The translations under genes were made by a program, and so were the position numbers. DNA of 64,000 nt from Rhizophagus irregularis (Eukaryota > Glomeromycota > Glomeromycetes > Glomerales > Glomeraceae), in assembly GCF_026210795.1 (NCBI RefSeq), contig NC_089454.1, forward strand, positions 1,612,001-1,676,000, in the 5' to 3' direction. A model generated the notes under the pieces. It ran no database searches, was not told the origin of the DNA, and saw only the letters and a program-made list of their open reading frames with translations. Positions 24,574 to 37,000 of the stretch are shown here, in pieces; position 1 is the first letter of the stretch; each line of letters begins with the position of its first letter.

Positions 24574-25965
24574 ATGGCGTCTGCGGAACTACTTTACAAA
24601 CAAGCTAATGATGCTTTCTTTGAAGACGATTATGACGAAGCTTTAGAGCTATATAACAAAGCTATTGATTTGGACGCGACTAACCCTGAATATTTTTTGA
24701 AAAGGTTATTTAGTTTATTATAATAGTAATATTATGACATTTTATTGATAAAATGATTTTATCTAATTAGGTCGGCTACATATCAAAAAATGAAAAAGAA
24801 GGGTAAAGAATCCTTAGCTGACGCCGAAAAAGCGCTCAGCTTAATTGAAAGTAATGAACATACCGAACAAGACTCAATTAAAGCAAAAGCCTTATTGAGA
24901 AAAGGGTAACCGGATTATCTAAAATTTGACATATTATGATTGCATATTGTTCGTTTTACCTACAAATAAAATTATATTTATATACTTTTTTCTTTAGTAT
25001 TGCGTTATTTGAACTTAAAAATTATCAAGAAGCAAAGAAATCACTCGAGTCTTCTAAAGAATTAAATCCTAATGAGAAATCATTAGCTACTTGGTTAAAA
25101 AAGACTGAAGCAGAATTGGAAAAAAGTAAGACAAATTATTTTTATTTGCCGATACGGGAATTTTTTTATTTTTAGTAATTATTAAATTATCGACTCAATC
25201 AACGGAATGAAGTTCCCAAACCAACACCAACACCCCCAGATTCAGCTGGTTTCTTATCTCAAAGTCGTGTAAGGCATGAATGGTATCAAAATGATAACTT
25301 TGTTATTGTCAGTATTTTCATCAAGAATGTCAAGAAAGAAACGGTTGATGTTTACATGACGGAGAAATCTTTATCGGTCACGGTAAAACTTCCAACTGGA
25401 TCTGATTATTCATTAGAACTTGAACCACTTGCACATGAAATAGTTCCAAAGGAAAGTAAATATGAGGTATTGTCCACTAAAATTGAGATTAAACTCAAAA
25501 AGGCCAATGCTGGTGCTAAATGGGGAGTCTTGGAAGGAGAAGATGCTGTGGTAGGATCGGTTGCTTATCCATCATCTGCAAAACGTGCAAAAAATTGGGA
25601 TGCGTTAGAAAAAGAAATCAGTAAAGAACAAGAAAAACCAGAAGGAGAGGCAGCTTTGAATTCTTTATTCCAACAATTGTATAAAGATGCTGATGATGAT
25701 ACTAAAAGAGCCATGCTGAAGAGTTATACAGAAAGCAGTGGAACTTGTCTCAGCACAAATTGGGGTGAAGTCAGTAAAGGTAACGTAGAAACAAAACCTC
25801 CTGAAGGAATGATTGCCAAAAAGGTAAAGTCAGCAAATTTGAAATTTTTCTTTCCCTCTCTTTTTTTTTTTTGAAACCTGCTAACCATATGATTTATTTG
25901 ATTTTTTTTTATTGAATTCATCTTATTTGATTGATTTGTTAAAAATATAATAGTGGACATCCTAA
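24574..25965 (+). CDS. SGT1: SGT1/SUGT1 co-chaperone (TPR, CS and SGS domains)
   Basis: An Hsp90 co-chaperone needed for kinetochore assembly and SCF ubiquitin ligases. Exon 1 (from 24574) starts MASAELLYKQANDAFFEDD, and the TPR region runs across three exons to EKSLATWLKKTEAELEK. After an intron comes a linker with VPKPTPTPPDS and the CS domain, RHEWYQNDNFVIVSIFIKNV through TKIEIKLKKANAGAKW. The SGS domain follows (NSLFQQLYKDADDDTKRAM, SSGTCLSTNWGEVSKG) and ends KPPEGMIAKK. A last tiny exon adds WTS and a stop at 25963-25965. Domain order and spacing match SUGT1. Confidence 0.95.
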
Positions 25966-25988
25966 ACTTTGAAAAAGCTTTTTTCTTT

Positions 25989-27641
25989 ATTTAAAATTTA
26001 CAATTTTCAGCGGATCTAGGAAAAGGTATAACATCTTTTATATTTTCTAAACCAGTAATATACAATAAAAATCTTTCAATTCCCATACCAAAACCGCCGT
26101 GAGGGACACTCCCAAATTTTCTTAAATCTAAATACCATTTATAATCCTCCAAAGATAAACCCTTGGTTATAATATTATTTTCTAAAATTGAATAACGCTC
26201 TTCTCTTAAACTACCGCCAACCAATTCACCAATTTTAGGAAATAATAAATCAGTACAAGCAACAGTTTTATTGTCATCATTTAAACGCATATAAAAAGGT
26301 TTTATTTCTTTTGGATAATTAATAACGAATAAAGGAGAATTACAATAAGTAGTAGACAAAAATTTTTCATGATCAGACTGAAGGGGAGAACCAAAAGAAA
26401 TATCAAAAGAATTTTTTTTAAGAATATCTATAGCGTCATTATAAGACATCGTAATAAAAGGATTTTTTAAAGTATTTTCTAACCGATTTAATAAATTATT
26501 ATCAATAAATTGATTGAAATAATCGATATCTTGATAAGAATTATCCAATAAAAATTGGATAATATACTTAATCGAATTTTCAACAAAATTGTATAAATCA
26601 TTCAAAGAAGTGATAAAAGAAATTTCGCTCTCTAACATCCAGAATTCTGATAAATGTTTTGAAGTAAATGAATTTTCGGCCCTGAAAATTGGACCGATTG
26701 AATATACACGAGGGATGTACGATGAAATTGATTCTGCATGTAATTGACCAGACACTGTTAAATAAACTGGTTTACCAAAAAATTCTTGTTTTGATGTAAT
26801 ATTTGATGTTGTAAGCTTGAATACTTCACCACCACCCTCACAATCTGATGTTGTTATAATTGGTGTATGTATTTGTATAAATTCATTTCTCTATTTAATA
26901 AATAATTTATTATAATTAGTTTAAGTAAAAATATAAATTTTATACAGTAAGATGTTCATAGTACCTGAAAAAAACGTTGGAGACCTAGCATAGTAGAATT
27001 TCTTATACGTAACATAGAGCTAAAAATATTTGATCTAAACCGTAAATGAGTTATATCACGAAGAAATTCCATCGAATGATGTTTTTTTTGCAGGGGATAA
27101 GTCTGATAATAAGAAGATATTAACATTTATTTGAATATATATTTAATTCTAAACATCTTACTTACAGGATCACATTCACCTAAAATTTCAACTTTATTAA
27201 CTTGTAATTCTTTAGTTTGTTCTTTTCCAATACTATCAACTAATATACCATGTAATCGAACACAAGTACCAGTTGTCAGTCTAAATAATAAATATAAAAA
27301 TGTTGGAAAAGGATTTTTTTTTTAAAAAAAAATAAAATAAAATTAATTCTATCAAACTTTTTAGCAACTTCATTTGAAAGTATAGCTTGTAAACCTTTCA
27401 CGCTTGTACCATCATTAATAGAAGCGAAAGAAACATTTTTTTGTATTCTTACAGTACGTATCCATCCGTTTACTTGTATTTCCGCACCTACTGGAGACGA
27501 TGTTATTATATTGTTTATTGTTCTTGTTGGTAATAAGTTGGATAATACGTTGGGTAATTTAGAATATGAACGTTTATTTTTATTATATATTATTTTTAAT
27601 TTATTTAAATTACTTCGTTTAATAAAAATCATTTTCAACAA
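25989..27641 (-). CDS. SLM5: Mitochondrial asparaginyl-tRNA synthetase
   Basis: A class II aminoacyl-tRNA synthetase that charges mitochondrial tRNA-Asn. The N-terminus (from 27641) is basic and low in acidic residues (MLKMIFIKRSNLNKLK, NKNKRSYSK), as expected for a targeting peptide. An OB-fold anticodon-binding domain follows, with EIQVNGWIRTVRIQKNVSFA. Catalytic motifs seen are YSIGPIFRAENS (motif 2), HLSEFWMLESEISF, and GGFGMGIERFLLYITG (motif 3) before IKDVIPFPRSAENCKF. The first exon and the large last exon (26755-25991 and upstream) are clear, and two or three short exons lie between. It is divergent from MEMO1, with 141 bases between start codons. Confidence 0.93.
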
Positions 27642-27782
27642 AGATAAAAAGTTTGATTATCAATTTGATAATTCGCTAAAAAATCAGAAAATATGTGATA
27701 ATTGCGAATAATTGTGACAAATAACCATACATGGTAAAAGAAATTCATTAAACACTTTTGCGCGTTTTATTTCAACTAAAAT

Positions 27783-29448
27783 ATGATGAGTAGAAGCGCT
27801 TATCACGCTGGCTCTTGGTACTCTGAACAAGGTAAAAAAAAAATTGATTTATACTGAAGTAATACTGTCAGCTCTCTATAATTACATTCTCCTATGGTAA
27901 TAAACGTAATTTTCACAATAAATACGTATAAAGAAGTGTGCATTTATAATGAGCTAGAATTTATTTTGGAGGGCATATGTAGTGGATGTATTTATTGAAT
28001 ACATTTTTAGAGAGCTGACCGTACCGTGTTAGACAATTTTATGTAAATCGGGCAACTAACATTTATACTAATATTTTTGTTAAAGGACCTCGCTTAAATA
28101 AAGAGCTTACGCAGTGGTTAGATGAAGTTCCACCTACAACAGTAGACGGTGTTCCTATACCTGTTCCCGGTGCTAGAGCTATTATTGCTCCGTAAGAAAA
28201 AAAAAATTTTTTTTCGATAAATGGTAGCTTTTAGTCTGATTAAGAAATAAATTTTATAATTTTTAGACATGCAGGATATTCATATAGTGGACCCGCCGCG
28301 GCATTCGCTTATAAAAGTATCAATCCCGATTTTGTGTATATATTTTGATATTCATTTTACAATACAGTTGTTTATATCATTAAAAAAAATTGAATAAAAA
28401 CATAATATATTATATTTTTTGTTTGTCATGTTTTAGAAAACGCGTATTCATACTTGGACCTTCACATCATGTTCGATTTTCTCAGTGCGCGCTTTCTCAA
28501 TGTCCTCAATACGAAACTCCTTTGGGAAATTTGATTTTAGATACTGAAAGTAAATATATCATTTTCATTGTGTTATATTTATAAACAAATTTATTAAGTT
28601 TTTTTTTTTATATTTATACAGTTATCGAAGAATTGAAACAAACAGGACATTTTGAAATTATGTCTCAAGATATTGATGAGGAAGAACATAGTATTGAAAT
28701 GCACCTACCATATACTTATAAAATTTTAGAAAGGTTTTTTTTTTTATTTAATTTTATTCTTATTAATATTTAGCATTTTTTTAATAATTTTATTCTTTCA
28801 TTCTTTTCATTCTTTATTAGTAAGATTGATTCCATTAAAATTGTTCCTGTATTGGTGGGATCTTTAACTGCGGACAAGGAAATGTTTTATGGAAAATTAT
28901 TTGCTCCATATCTTGCTGATCCATCCAATCTTTTCATCATTTCATCTGATTTTTGTCATTGGTGAATAATTAAGTAATTTTTTTCTTTCTCAAAGATGAT
29001 GATAAATTTTAAATATTTTTTTTTTTTTTTCTGTGCTTAAATTAGGGGACATAGATTTTCATATACGTATTATTCAGCATCACCGGACAGTGATGGCATT
29101 TATCTTTCACGTAGATCTGATACTTCATTGACAACCCCTATATATAAATCCATTGAAAATCTTGATAGGAAAGGAATGGATATCATCGAAAAGATAAACC
29201 ATAAAGAATTTACTTCGTATCTTGCTAAGACAAAAAATACTATATGTGGAAGACATCCTATTGGGGTACTTTTATGCGCAATTAATGCATTACCAAATCA
29301 TAATAATAATAAAAATGATTCAGTTGTTGACGAATCTCAACAACCGAAGATTCGATTTATACATTATGCACAATCTAGCCATGTAAAACACGAAGGAGAT
29401 AGTAGCGTTAGTTATGCCTCAGCTTACGTTTACCTTCCTCAGAAATAA
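27783..29448 (+). CDS. MEMO1: MEMO1 family protein
   Basis: A conserved cytosolic protein structurally related to class III dioxygenases, tied to cell motility and redox or iron control in animals; its reaction is not settled. Exon 1 reads [16 protein letters not shown]. Later exons give [100 protein letters not shown] and [16 protein letters not shown], and the last ends [14 protein letters not shown]. The conserved His in HAGY, HH and FCHWG are all present. Intron 1 (about 27831-28085) contains a 157-bp inverted-repeat element. Confidence 0.95.
27865..28021. mobile_element. 157-bp Tc1/mariner-type MITE in MEMO1 intron 1
   Basis: Terminal inverted repeats C(T/G)GTCAGCTCTCTA at both ends, flanked on each side by TA (27863-27864 and 28022-28023), the target duplication of Tc1/mariner elements. 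There is no coding capacity. It sits wholly inside the intron and leaves both splice sites intact. Confidence 0.65.
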
Positions 29449-29487
29449 ATATATTAGAATCAGTTTTTGACATCAATTTAATAAATA

Positions 29488-30997
29488 TCATAAATTGGGT
29501 AATTTTCTAAATTTTCCTTGTAACCATATTCTGTACATTTGTAATTTACGATGTCTATTTACGATTAACCTACGATCTATAGCATTTTGTTCAATCGAAA
29601 ATTTTGATCCCCAAATTTTTTCGATTTCATCTTATGTTATTAAATAAAAAAAAAGAAAATTGAATATGGCTTGTTAAGAACACGTACAAAATATATCTTT
29701 AAATAATGTACAAACCTGATGTAAAAAAATAAACTCTTGTACCGTCACCACGAACATAAAAATTATCAGACAACATACGGCCTTCTTTAAATCTTAATTG
29801 TACCATATCATACCTACCATAATCTAATTTAGATAGGATAAGTCAGAATTATGAGAAAATAATAATCATATAAAATAACAATACCTCTAAATAATACAAG
29901 ACCGCCGGGTTTAAGCATTTTATAAACATTATCAACAGCTTGATTCCAATCATTTGGACTTAAAGCAGACATTACAAATATTAATACAACAATATCTAAA
30001 CTATTAGGTTCAATATATTCAATTGGAATATGCTTATTTGTTAAATCCCATACAAATGCTTTACAATGATTCGGATTATATTCTTTATTATTCTAAAAAA
30101 GAGAGTGAAAATTTCTTTAGATAAAACAATTCTTTTTTCCCCCAGATTAAAAGTAACTTAACTTTAACTACTTGAACAGCGTTTTCGGCGAAATCACAAG
30201 CATAAATAAATAAATTTGAATTTTTATTAATAGCAAGTAAAGGAAACATCGTATTTCCTGCTCCACATCCTATTTCAAAAATTTTTTTATTTCCACTCTG
30301 TGAAATCCATTTTCATCATATTATTAAAAGAAGTTATTAAAAAAAAAGGGAATAAAATTTAAATTGAACTTACATCAATATTTGTCGTATTATGTAATTC
30401 AGGAAATTCAACTTTTAACCATTGACGATCTTTAAAAAATTTATTTTCATTATGTTTGTAAAATGTATTCCAAAATTCTGATGGATTTTTTAAATATTTT
30501 TCTTTTGAAAATATAATCTTATTTGTTAAAATCGGTTTAATAAAACTATAAAAATAAAAGATTATAATGAAATTTATCTTTACGTTGTTCTTCTAATGCC
30601 ATTGGATTATTTGATTGTAATGATACTTTTTGTTTAGCAGCCTCTTCTTGTTCTTCATCCCAATCAACGTGATCCCTTTTGTTTTTTTTTTAAAAAAAAA
30701 TTTTTTCAACAAATGTATTTATATAATATATAGTTATCCGTTACTTTCTTACCAAGCATTATGACGCCATACATCCTCTTTATTTTCTAATAAACGAGTG
30801 CCAAAAGTTTTTGATTCTTGACGAATATCTTTAACACTAGACCAATCCTTTTTAAGTTTTGTGTCATCAGAAGAGGGAGAAATATCTTCCTTTTCGGTTG
30901 CTTGTAACATATTAGTAGTACTATATTTATTGATAATATAAGCCGAGGAAAGAATATAAAGTGAATTTCGAGAAGGAACTTTGAATATTTTAAACAT
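29488..30997 (-). CDS. tRNA N3-methylcytidine methyltransferase, METTL2/TRM140-like
   Basis: An S-adenosylmethionine-dependent enzyme that makes m3C32 in tRNAs. Exon 1 (30997-about 30749) ends [18 protein letters not shown], typical of the family, followed by [11 protein letters not shown]. The SAM-binding exon gives [20 protein letters not shown], then [12 protein letters not shown], and later [29 protein letters not shown] and [20 protein letters not shown]. The last exon gives [19 protein letters not shown] and [16 protein letters not shown], as in METTL2/8. The first 29 residues ([18 protein letters not shown]...) look like a mitochondrial leader and are followed by an internal Met (MLQATEKED), so two products are possible. 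It is divergent from HOM2, with 156 bases between starts. Confidence 0.9.
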
Positions 30998-31128
30998 TTT
31001 TACAATATAAGTAAAAATGTGACAAATTTTGATTGGGTAGTTATTTAACGAAAATACGAGTGGAAAAATATCTTATTGGAGGGTCAGTTGGATATATCTA
31101 AATCTAATATAAAAAGATAATCTTAAAA

Positions 31129-31154
31129 TTTTTTTTTTTTTTTAAAAAAAAAAA
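31129..31154 (+). promoter_or_regulatory. T15-A11 tract abutting the HOM2 start codon
   Basis: Fifteen T followed by an A run whose last A is the first base of the HOM2 ATG. It is the most extreme of about a dozen T-then-A tracts in the window and lies in the 156-base promoter shared with the tRNA methyltransferase. A nucleosome-excluding or translation-start context role is inferred. Confidence 0.4.
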
Positions 31155-32312
31155 TGACAAAAGTTAAAACTGGTATATTAGGAGCGACAGGAACAGTAGG
31201 ACAGCGGTTCATAGTATTATTATCATCACATCCACAATTTATTATTCATTCTATCGGAGCTTCTTCTCGCTCAGCTGGTAAAAAGTATGTAGAAGCTACA
31301 AAATGGAAGATGACAAGTGACATACCCGAACAAGTTAAAGAAATGGTGATTAAAGAATGTAAAGCTGAATTTTTTAATGATTGTGATGTGGTATTTTCTG
31401 GTTTGGATTCTGATGTCGCTGGTGAAATTGGTAGATAAATTTATAAAAACGAAATTTCGATTTTAAAAAAAACATGTACTAAATTATTTATAAATATTTT
31501 TTTTCTTAGAAATGGAATTTTTAAAAGCGGATTTAGTAATTTTTTCTAATGCAAAAAATTATAGAAGAGATCCGGTTGTTCCTTTAATAGTTCCAACAGT
31601 AAATCCGTCTCATTTTAATATAATTCCACATCAAAGGTCGGTTTATTCGCTTAAAAAAGGAATGTTGGTAACAAATTCAAATTGTTCAACAACAGGACTT
31701 GTTGTAGCATTAAAACCATTACAAGATGCATTTGGACCAATAGAATCTATTATAGTACAAACAATGCAAGCAATATCGGGAGCAGGATATCCGGGGGTAT
31801 CATCATTAGATATATTTGATAATGTGATACCTTTTATCAGTGGAGAAGAAGAAAAAATTGAATATGAAACTTTAAAAATTTTAGGGGAATTAAATTCAAA
31901 TCAAAAAGAATTTAAATTATTATCATCTACGAATGTTTCAGCTATTTGTAATAGAGTACCTGTTATCGATGGCCATACAGAGTGTGTATCAATTAAATTT
32001 AAAAACCAACCTTCACCTAGTCCTCAACAAATTATTGATGTATTAGATTCTTACGCGTGTGAAGCTCAAAAAATCGGATGTTATTCTGCTCCAAAAAAAT
32101 CTATTATTATTCGTTATGATAATGATAGACCACAACCTAGATTAGATAGAGATAATGGCAATGGTTATAGTGTTACAATTGGTAGGGTTAGAAAATGTAA
32201 TGTATTGGATGTTAAATTTACTTTATTGGTACATAACACTGTTTTAGGTGCTGCTGGTAGTAGTATTTTAAACGCAGAAATTGCTTTATCTAAAGGATTA
32301 TTGGAAATTTAA
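31154..32312 (+). CDS. HOM2: Aspartate-semialdehyde dehydrogenase
   Basis: Reduces aspartyl-4-phosphate to aspartate semialdehyde with NADPH, on the way to threonine, methionine and homoserine. Exon 1 (31154-about 31430) starts MTKVKTGILGATGTVGQRF, with the nucleotide-binding GATGTVG. A split Glu codon joins it to EMEFLKADLVIFSNAKNYRR in exon 2. The active-site Cys is in MLVTNSNCSTTGLV, followed by QAISGAGYPGVSSLDI and the catalytic His in VIDGHTECVSI. The protein ends LNAEIALSKGLLEI. Its length, near 360 residues, is normal for fungal HOM2. There is a single intron. Confidence 0.97.
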
Positions 32313-32354
32313 TTAGCAAGAAGGATAGCTTTTAAAAAAAGCATTAATTATATA

Positions 32355-33222
32355 CAGTGTGTTGCAAAAAAAACCAGAATTAAAAAATCGGCTATAACAC
32401 CATGGAAGCCCATAGATTTTATCAATAATAAATTAATATGAAATTTATTTTAGTAATTTTTCTATAATTAAGCTTATAATTATATTTTTTTTATTTAAAA
32501 ATTTTTTATAACTATTTTAGAGCAAATTTATATTTTTTTTGCATAAATACTTAATATTATTAAAAAAAAATTTTCTATTCGCAATTTTCCCATTTATCTT
32601 GATAAAATTTGAGAAATTTCTAGTGAATTTGCATCCATTTTTTAATTTATAAATTTCATATCAAATTTTTCTTTAAAATCAACATTTGTAGTTAATTTTC
32701 TCAAAAAGTAAAAATGTACTGGGGTCCTAAATGATGTCAACATGTAGTCCCAATATTCAAGTTTATTTTACATTTTAATGATAAAAATTGGTTTTGTTTT
32801 AAGTAAACTACACACATTTTTGTAATTTGAACCATTTATTAGCATTTTTTACTATATACCGAAATTGTGACAATTTATAGAATAAAACTCCCATCATTTT
32901 ATCATAAATGCTTCTTTACTGCGAATTTTTTGATATTTATTTTTTGGCATTATTCTTAATAATTTTTGAGTATTTTAAATTAAATCTAATCCACCATTGT
33001 TTTATAAAAATGTAATTTAATTTTCTGTTATATTTTTTAATTTGAAATAAATAATTATTGCTGATTTTTTCAAAAGATAATGAAGTGTTTATAACTTCAA
33101 AAGACATCAAAATGTAGCCTTGGGTCTCAGGTTTATTATACAATGTAAATTGAATTTATTTTGGGCGTATAACATGCATTTTATCACGTGAATAGTTTTC
33201 CGGTTTTTTTTGCAACACACTG
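32355..33222. mobile_element. 868-bp non-autonomous Tc1/mariner-type element with internal tandem duplication
   Basis: Terminal inverted repeats CAGTGTGTTGCAAAAAAAAC at the left and its complement at the right, with a single mismatch just beyond (CCAGAA against CCGGAA). TA duplications flank it at 32353-32354 and 33223-33224. No transposase frame is present. Inside, blocks recur at about 360 bases: CATAAATxCTT at 32542 and 32903, and ATGTAG with its surroundings at 32752 and 33112. It lies 42 bases after the HOM2 stop and may supply HOM2's 3' end. Confidence 0.75.
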
Positions 33223-33309
33223 TATGTAGATTTCTTTAATAAATATGTAAAATAGTAAACGTAGCTATTATTTTTAATAATCTAATCTAAGCGTTAATCG
33301 AAAGTAAAT

Positions 33310-33680
33310 AAATAAATATGCCCTAAAAAAGCTAATTCAGTCGAAGCGAACTTACATTTCGCAGGATTTAGCTTGGATCCGGCGTTCTTAAGTCGGTCGA
33401 ATATTTTCTGTAAGTGCTGTAAATGCTCTTCGAAAGTTCGCGAAGATCCCTCTCACATAAGGTACAATATCACAGTTAAATGACTTTGAGTATCTATTGA
33501 TTACCACATTCTTTTATTCGCTGATTCTTTCTATCATTACATGTTAAGTAACCAGAATAAGTCAATCTGATCTTGCTTATATCTTTATTGATAATTCTAA
33601 TCTCTTCTTGACTACCACTCAGAGATCATTCAAGTAGACTACAACGAATTTCGTTGCATGAACGGCACTCGTAAATCCAA
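33310..33680 (-). mobile_element. Ty3/gypsy-type LTR retrotransposon fossil (reverse transcriptase fragment)
   Basis: On the minus strand this stretch keeps recognisable Ty3/gypsy reverse transcriptase words: the catalytic-strand region FVVVYLNDL, and RTFEEHLQHLQKIFDRL followed by KLNPAKCKF and LAFLGH. Only this part of the polymerase is seen; no LTRs, gag, protease or integrase were found. It is clearly broken in several places and looks old. Confidence 0.65.
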
Positions 33681-34075
33681 TAATGTTATTGCACTATGTG
33701 TACCATTATCAGCAAAAATCTACGGGATCGCATCAAAGACCGAGTTGTGCATACTAAACATAAAAGGGTAACAGTTTGTCTGGCGACGCGTTACTATCTT
33801 CGGATGTCCCCTCGATATGTTTTGCCACCTTTACGCATAAACTTTCTCTGGCAATATTAATCATTAACCAAATTAATATTCAATTCACGCAAGATATAGG
33901 GATTAGAGATTTATTACTTGTGCTAGCGACAAATATACATACCAGTGTACTGTATTAGCTGCCCAGAAAAAATAATCATAAAGATCTAAATCACATGACA
34001 ATAGGATCACGTGCGATCGTTTTATCACTGATCAGGAAAAATTTTTTTTCTAAAAAAAAAAACCTACTCCTCGTT
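33681..34075. other. Region upstream of SDA1
   Basis: About 400 bases between the retroelement fossil and SDA1. The left part may belong to the same fossil but is too diverged to assign. A T-then-A tract (34042-34061) lies about 15 bases before the SDA1 start. No gene is seen. Confidence 0.4.
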
Positions 34076-37000
34076 ATGGGAAAGCGAAATAGAACAGCGT
34101 TATTACCAAATAATTTACCACAATTACAAAATCTTATAAAACGAGATCCTATATCTTATAAACGAGATTTTTTACAACAATATAGACATTATGAATCACA
34201 GTTAGATATATTTAAATTAAAACCCGATGAAGAAGCTGAAGAATTTGGAAGTTTAATAACTTTTATTTCACAGGTTATAAATATACCCTTACTTTTTCTT
34301 TTGTAAAAGAAAAGATTATTTTATTATATTAATACATATATTTTGTTATTATAGGTAGCACAATGTTATGTACAAGAAACTAGCTCATTTCCACAACAAA
34401 TTATAAGCCTACTTTCAGAAAATTATCAAATATTACACCCTAATTTACGTAAAACTATGGTACAGACATTAGTTTTATTACGTAATAAAGATATTATACC
34501 AAGTGTCACGTAATTACCTCTTTCTTTTTATAAGCTGGAAAATTGTCTTTTTCATATTGGGTTGATTGGATAATTCATTCTTTTTTTTCATATACATACA
34601 TATACTAATAAGTTAATCTTTAGTAAATCATAGTAACAAAAGGAATGAATTATCCGATCCTCCATTATTCAAAAAAAAAGAGAACTTATTATTTTTTTTT
34701 TCTTCTTTTCTATTCAATTAATTTAATTACCATATCAAACATTTAATACTTTCTCACTCTAATTATAGTCTATTGTCGCTATTCTTTACATTATTCCGAA
34801 CTAGAGACAAACAATTAAGAGAGTTATTATATTCATATATAGTAACAGATATAAAAAATCAAAATGCTAAACATAAAAATAACAAGCTTAATAAAACTTT
34901 ACAAAGTTTTATGTATACAATTTTACAAGGACAACAACAGCAGCAACAAAACAATGTAAAAATAGGAGGAGGAAGAATAAATTCTGAAATGAGTGAAAAT
35001 TCGATTGCTGCAAAAAAAAGTTTGGATGTTTGCATTGAATTATATAGAAAAGGAATTTGGTGAGTATAAAAATATTTTATTATGATATTAAATTTTTTAA
35101 AAAATATATATATATACTTATATATCATTTTTTAAAAATAAAATAGGAATGATGCCAAAACAACTAATGTAATTGCTGAAGCTTGTTTTCATCAAGTAAC
35201 AAAAATTAGAGTTACTGCTATACAATTTTTTTTGGGATCAAATCAAGATCAGGATGATGATAGTAGTGAAGAAGAGAAACAATTACCAAATGTAAAAAAA
35301 TTACAACATATTAATCAAATTAATAAAACAAAAAAATCTAGAAAAAGAAAATTAGAAAAAGCTTTAGTATCTATTCGTAAAAAAGAATTACAAAAACATA
35401 AGGCTGAAAATTTTAATTTTTCCGCTTTACATTTATTAAATGATCCTCAAGGTAACAATGAAAAAAAAACAAAGTTGTACATTTTTTTTTTCAAAAAAAA
35501 AAAAAAAAAATTTCATATTTCATATTCATTCATTCATTCGTTAATTCATTTTTTTTAGGATTTTCGGAAAAATTATTTTCTACTTTAACTAACTCACAAT
35601 TTAATGATCGTTTTGAAATAAAAATATTATCATTAAATCTAATTTCTCGTATAATTGGTATTCATAAATTAGTTTTATTGAATTTTTATAGTTATTTACA
35701 AAGGTATTTACAACCGCATCAACGTGATGTTACATTAGTATTAGTAATATTGGCTCAAGCTTGTCATGAACTTGTTCCTCCTGATGTATTGGAACCTGTT
35801 ATAAGAGTCGTTGCTAATAATTTTGTTAGCGATCACTGTGCTAGCGAAGTTATGACTGCTGGGTATTATGTCATTTTAATTTTATTTCTTTTTTAATTCA
35901 TTTATTATTTATTTTTATTAAAAAGAAAAATCATCTTATTCCATTATACAGTTTAAATGCTATTAGAGAAATTTGTACGAGACAGCCATTAGCAATGGAT
36001 GCTACTCTTTTACAGGATTTAACAGAATATGGTAAAGATAAAAATAAAGGCGTTATGATGGCTGCTAGGTCGTTAATTGGATTATTCCGTGAAATTAATC
36101 CTGAATTATTGAAACGAAAGGATAGGGTAAAAAACAAAATATTATTCGAGTTTTTGGTTGAAATTTTTTTTTATTCGAACTTTGATTTAAAAAAAATATG
36201 TATGTTTACTAGGGTAAAATAGCAAGTATGAATTTAAAAGATTTTAAACCATTACAATATGGTGAAGTTCGCGCTATGGAGAGAATCGAAGGAATTGAAT
36301 TATTAGAAGAGTATAAAAAACAATCATCACTTGGTGATGATGAACATAAAGATGGTAAGTTAATTTATACAATTAATTGTTATTATCTTGATATTTGGGA
36401 ATTTTTTGTTTAATTTATACATATTATTTAATATGTATATAATATAAATATAGAATGGGCTGAATGGGAAATTGCTTCAGATGATTCTTCAGGAGAAGAA
36501 GGTTGGATTGATGTGCCTTCCGATGATGATCAAGATATTGTTGTTAGTGATAGCAGTGATGAAGAAATTGACAAAAATAATGTCGATGTAAATGAAAAGA
36601 ATGTTAATGAAGAGAAGGTTTCAACTTTAGCAACGACTCAAGTAATGATTACCGATTCTACTTCTACATAGTAACGTATGTGTCTGGAGGATTTTTTAAT
36701 CAAAACTTTTTTTTTTTTTTAGCTTTTGACTCCGGCAGATTTTGCAAAGTTAAATGAGCTTAAATTAGAACATAAGACTGAACAAATAGTAGATGGAGGA
36801 AAACGAAAAAGAAGTTCCACGTATGTTATAAAAAAGTATTATCAACTTTCGCGTCAATATCTAATGGATTGTCTAATGAATGAATTATCATTAAATCAGA
36901 CAACAAAATGAACCATCTGATATTATCGATGTTAATACAATTACTGGTCCACGTAAAAAAGCTAAACAAGATTATGAAGAACGTATAGAATCAATTAAAG

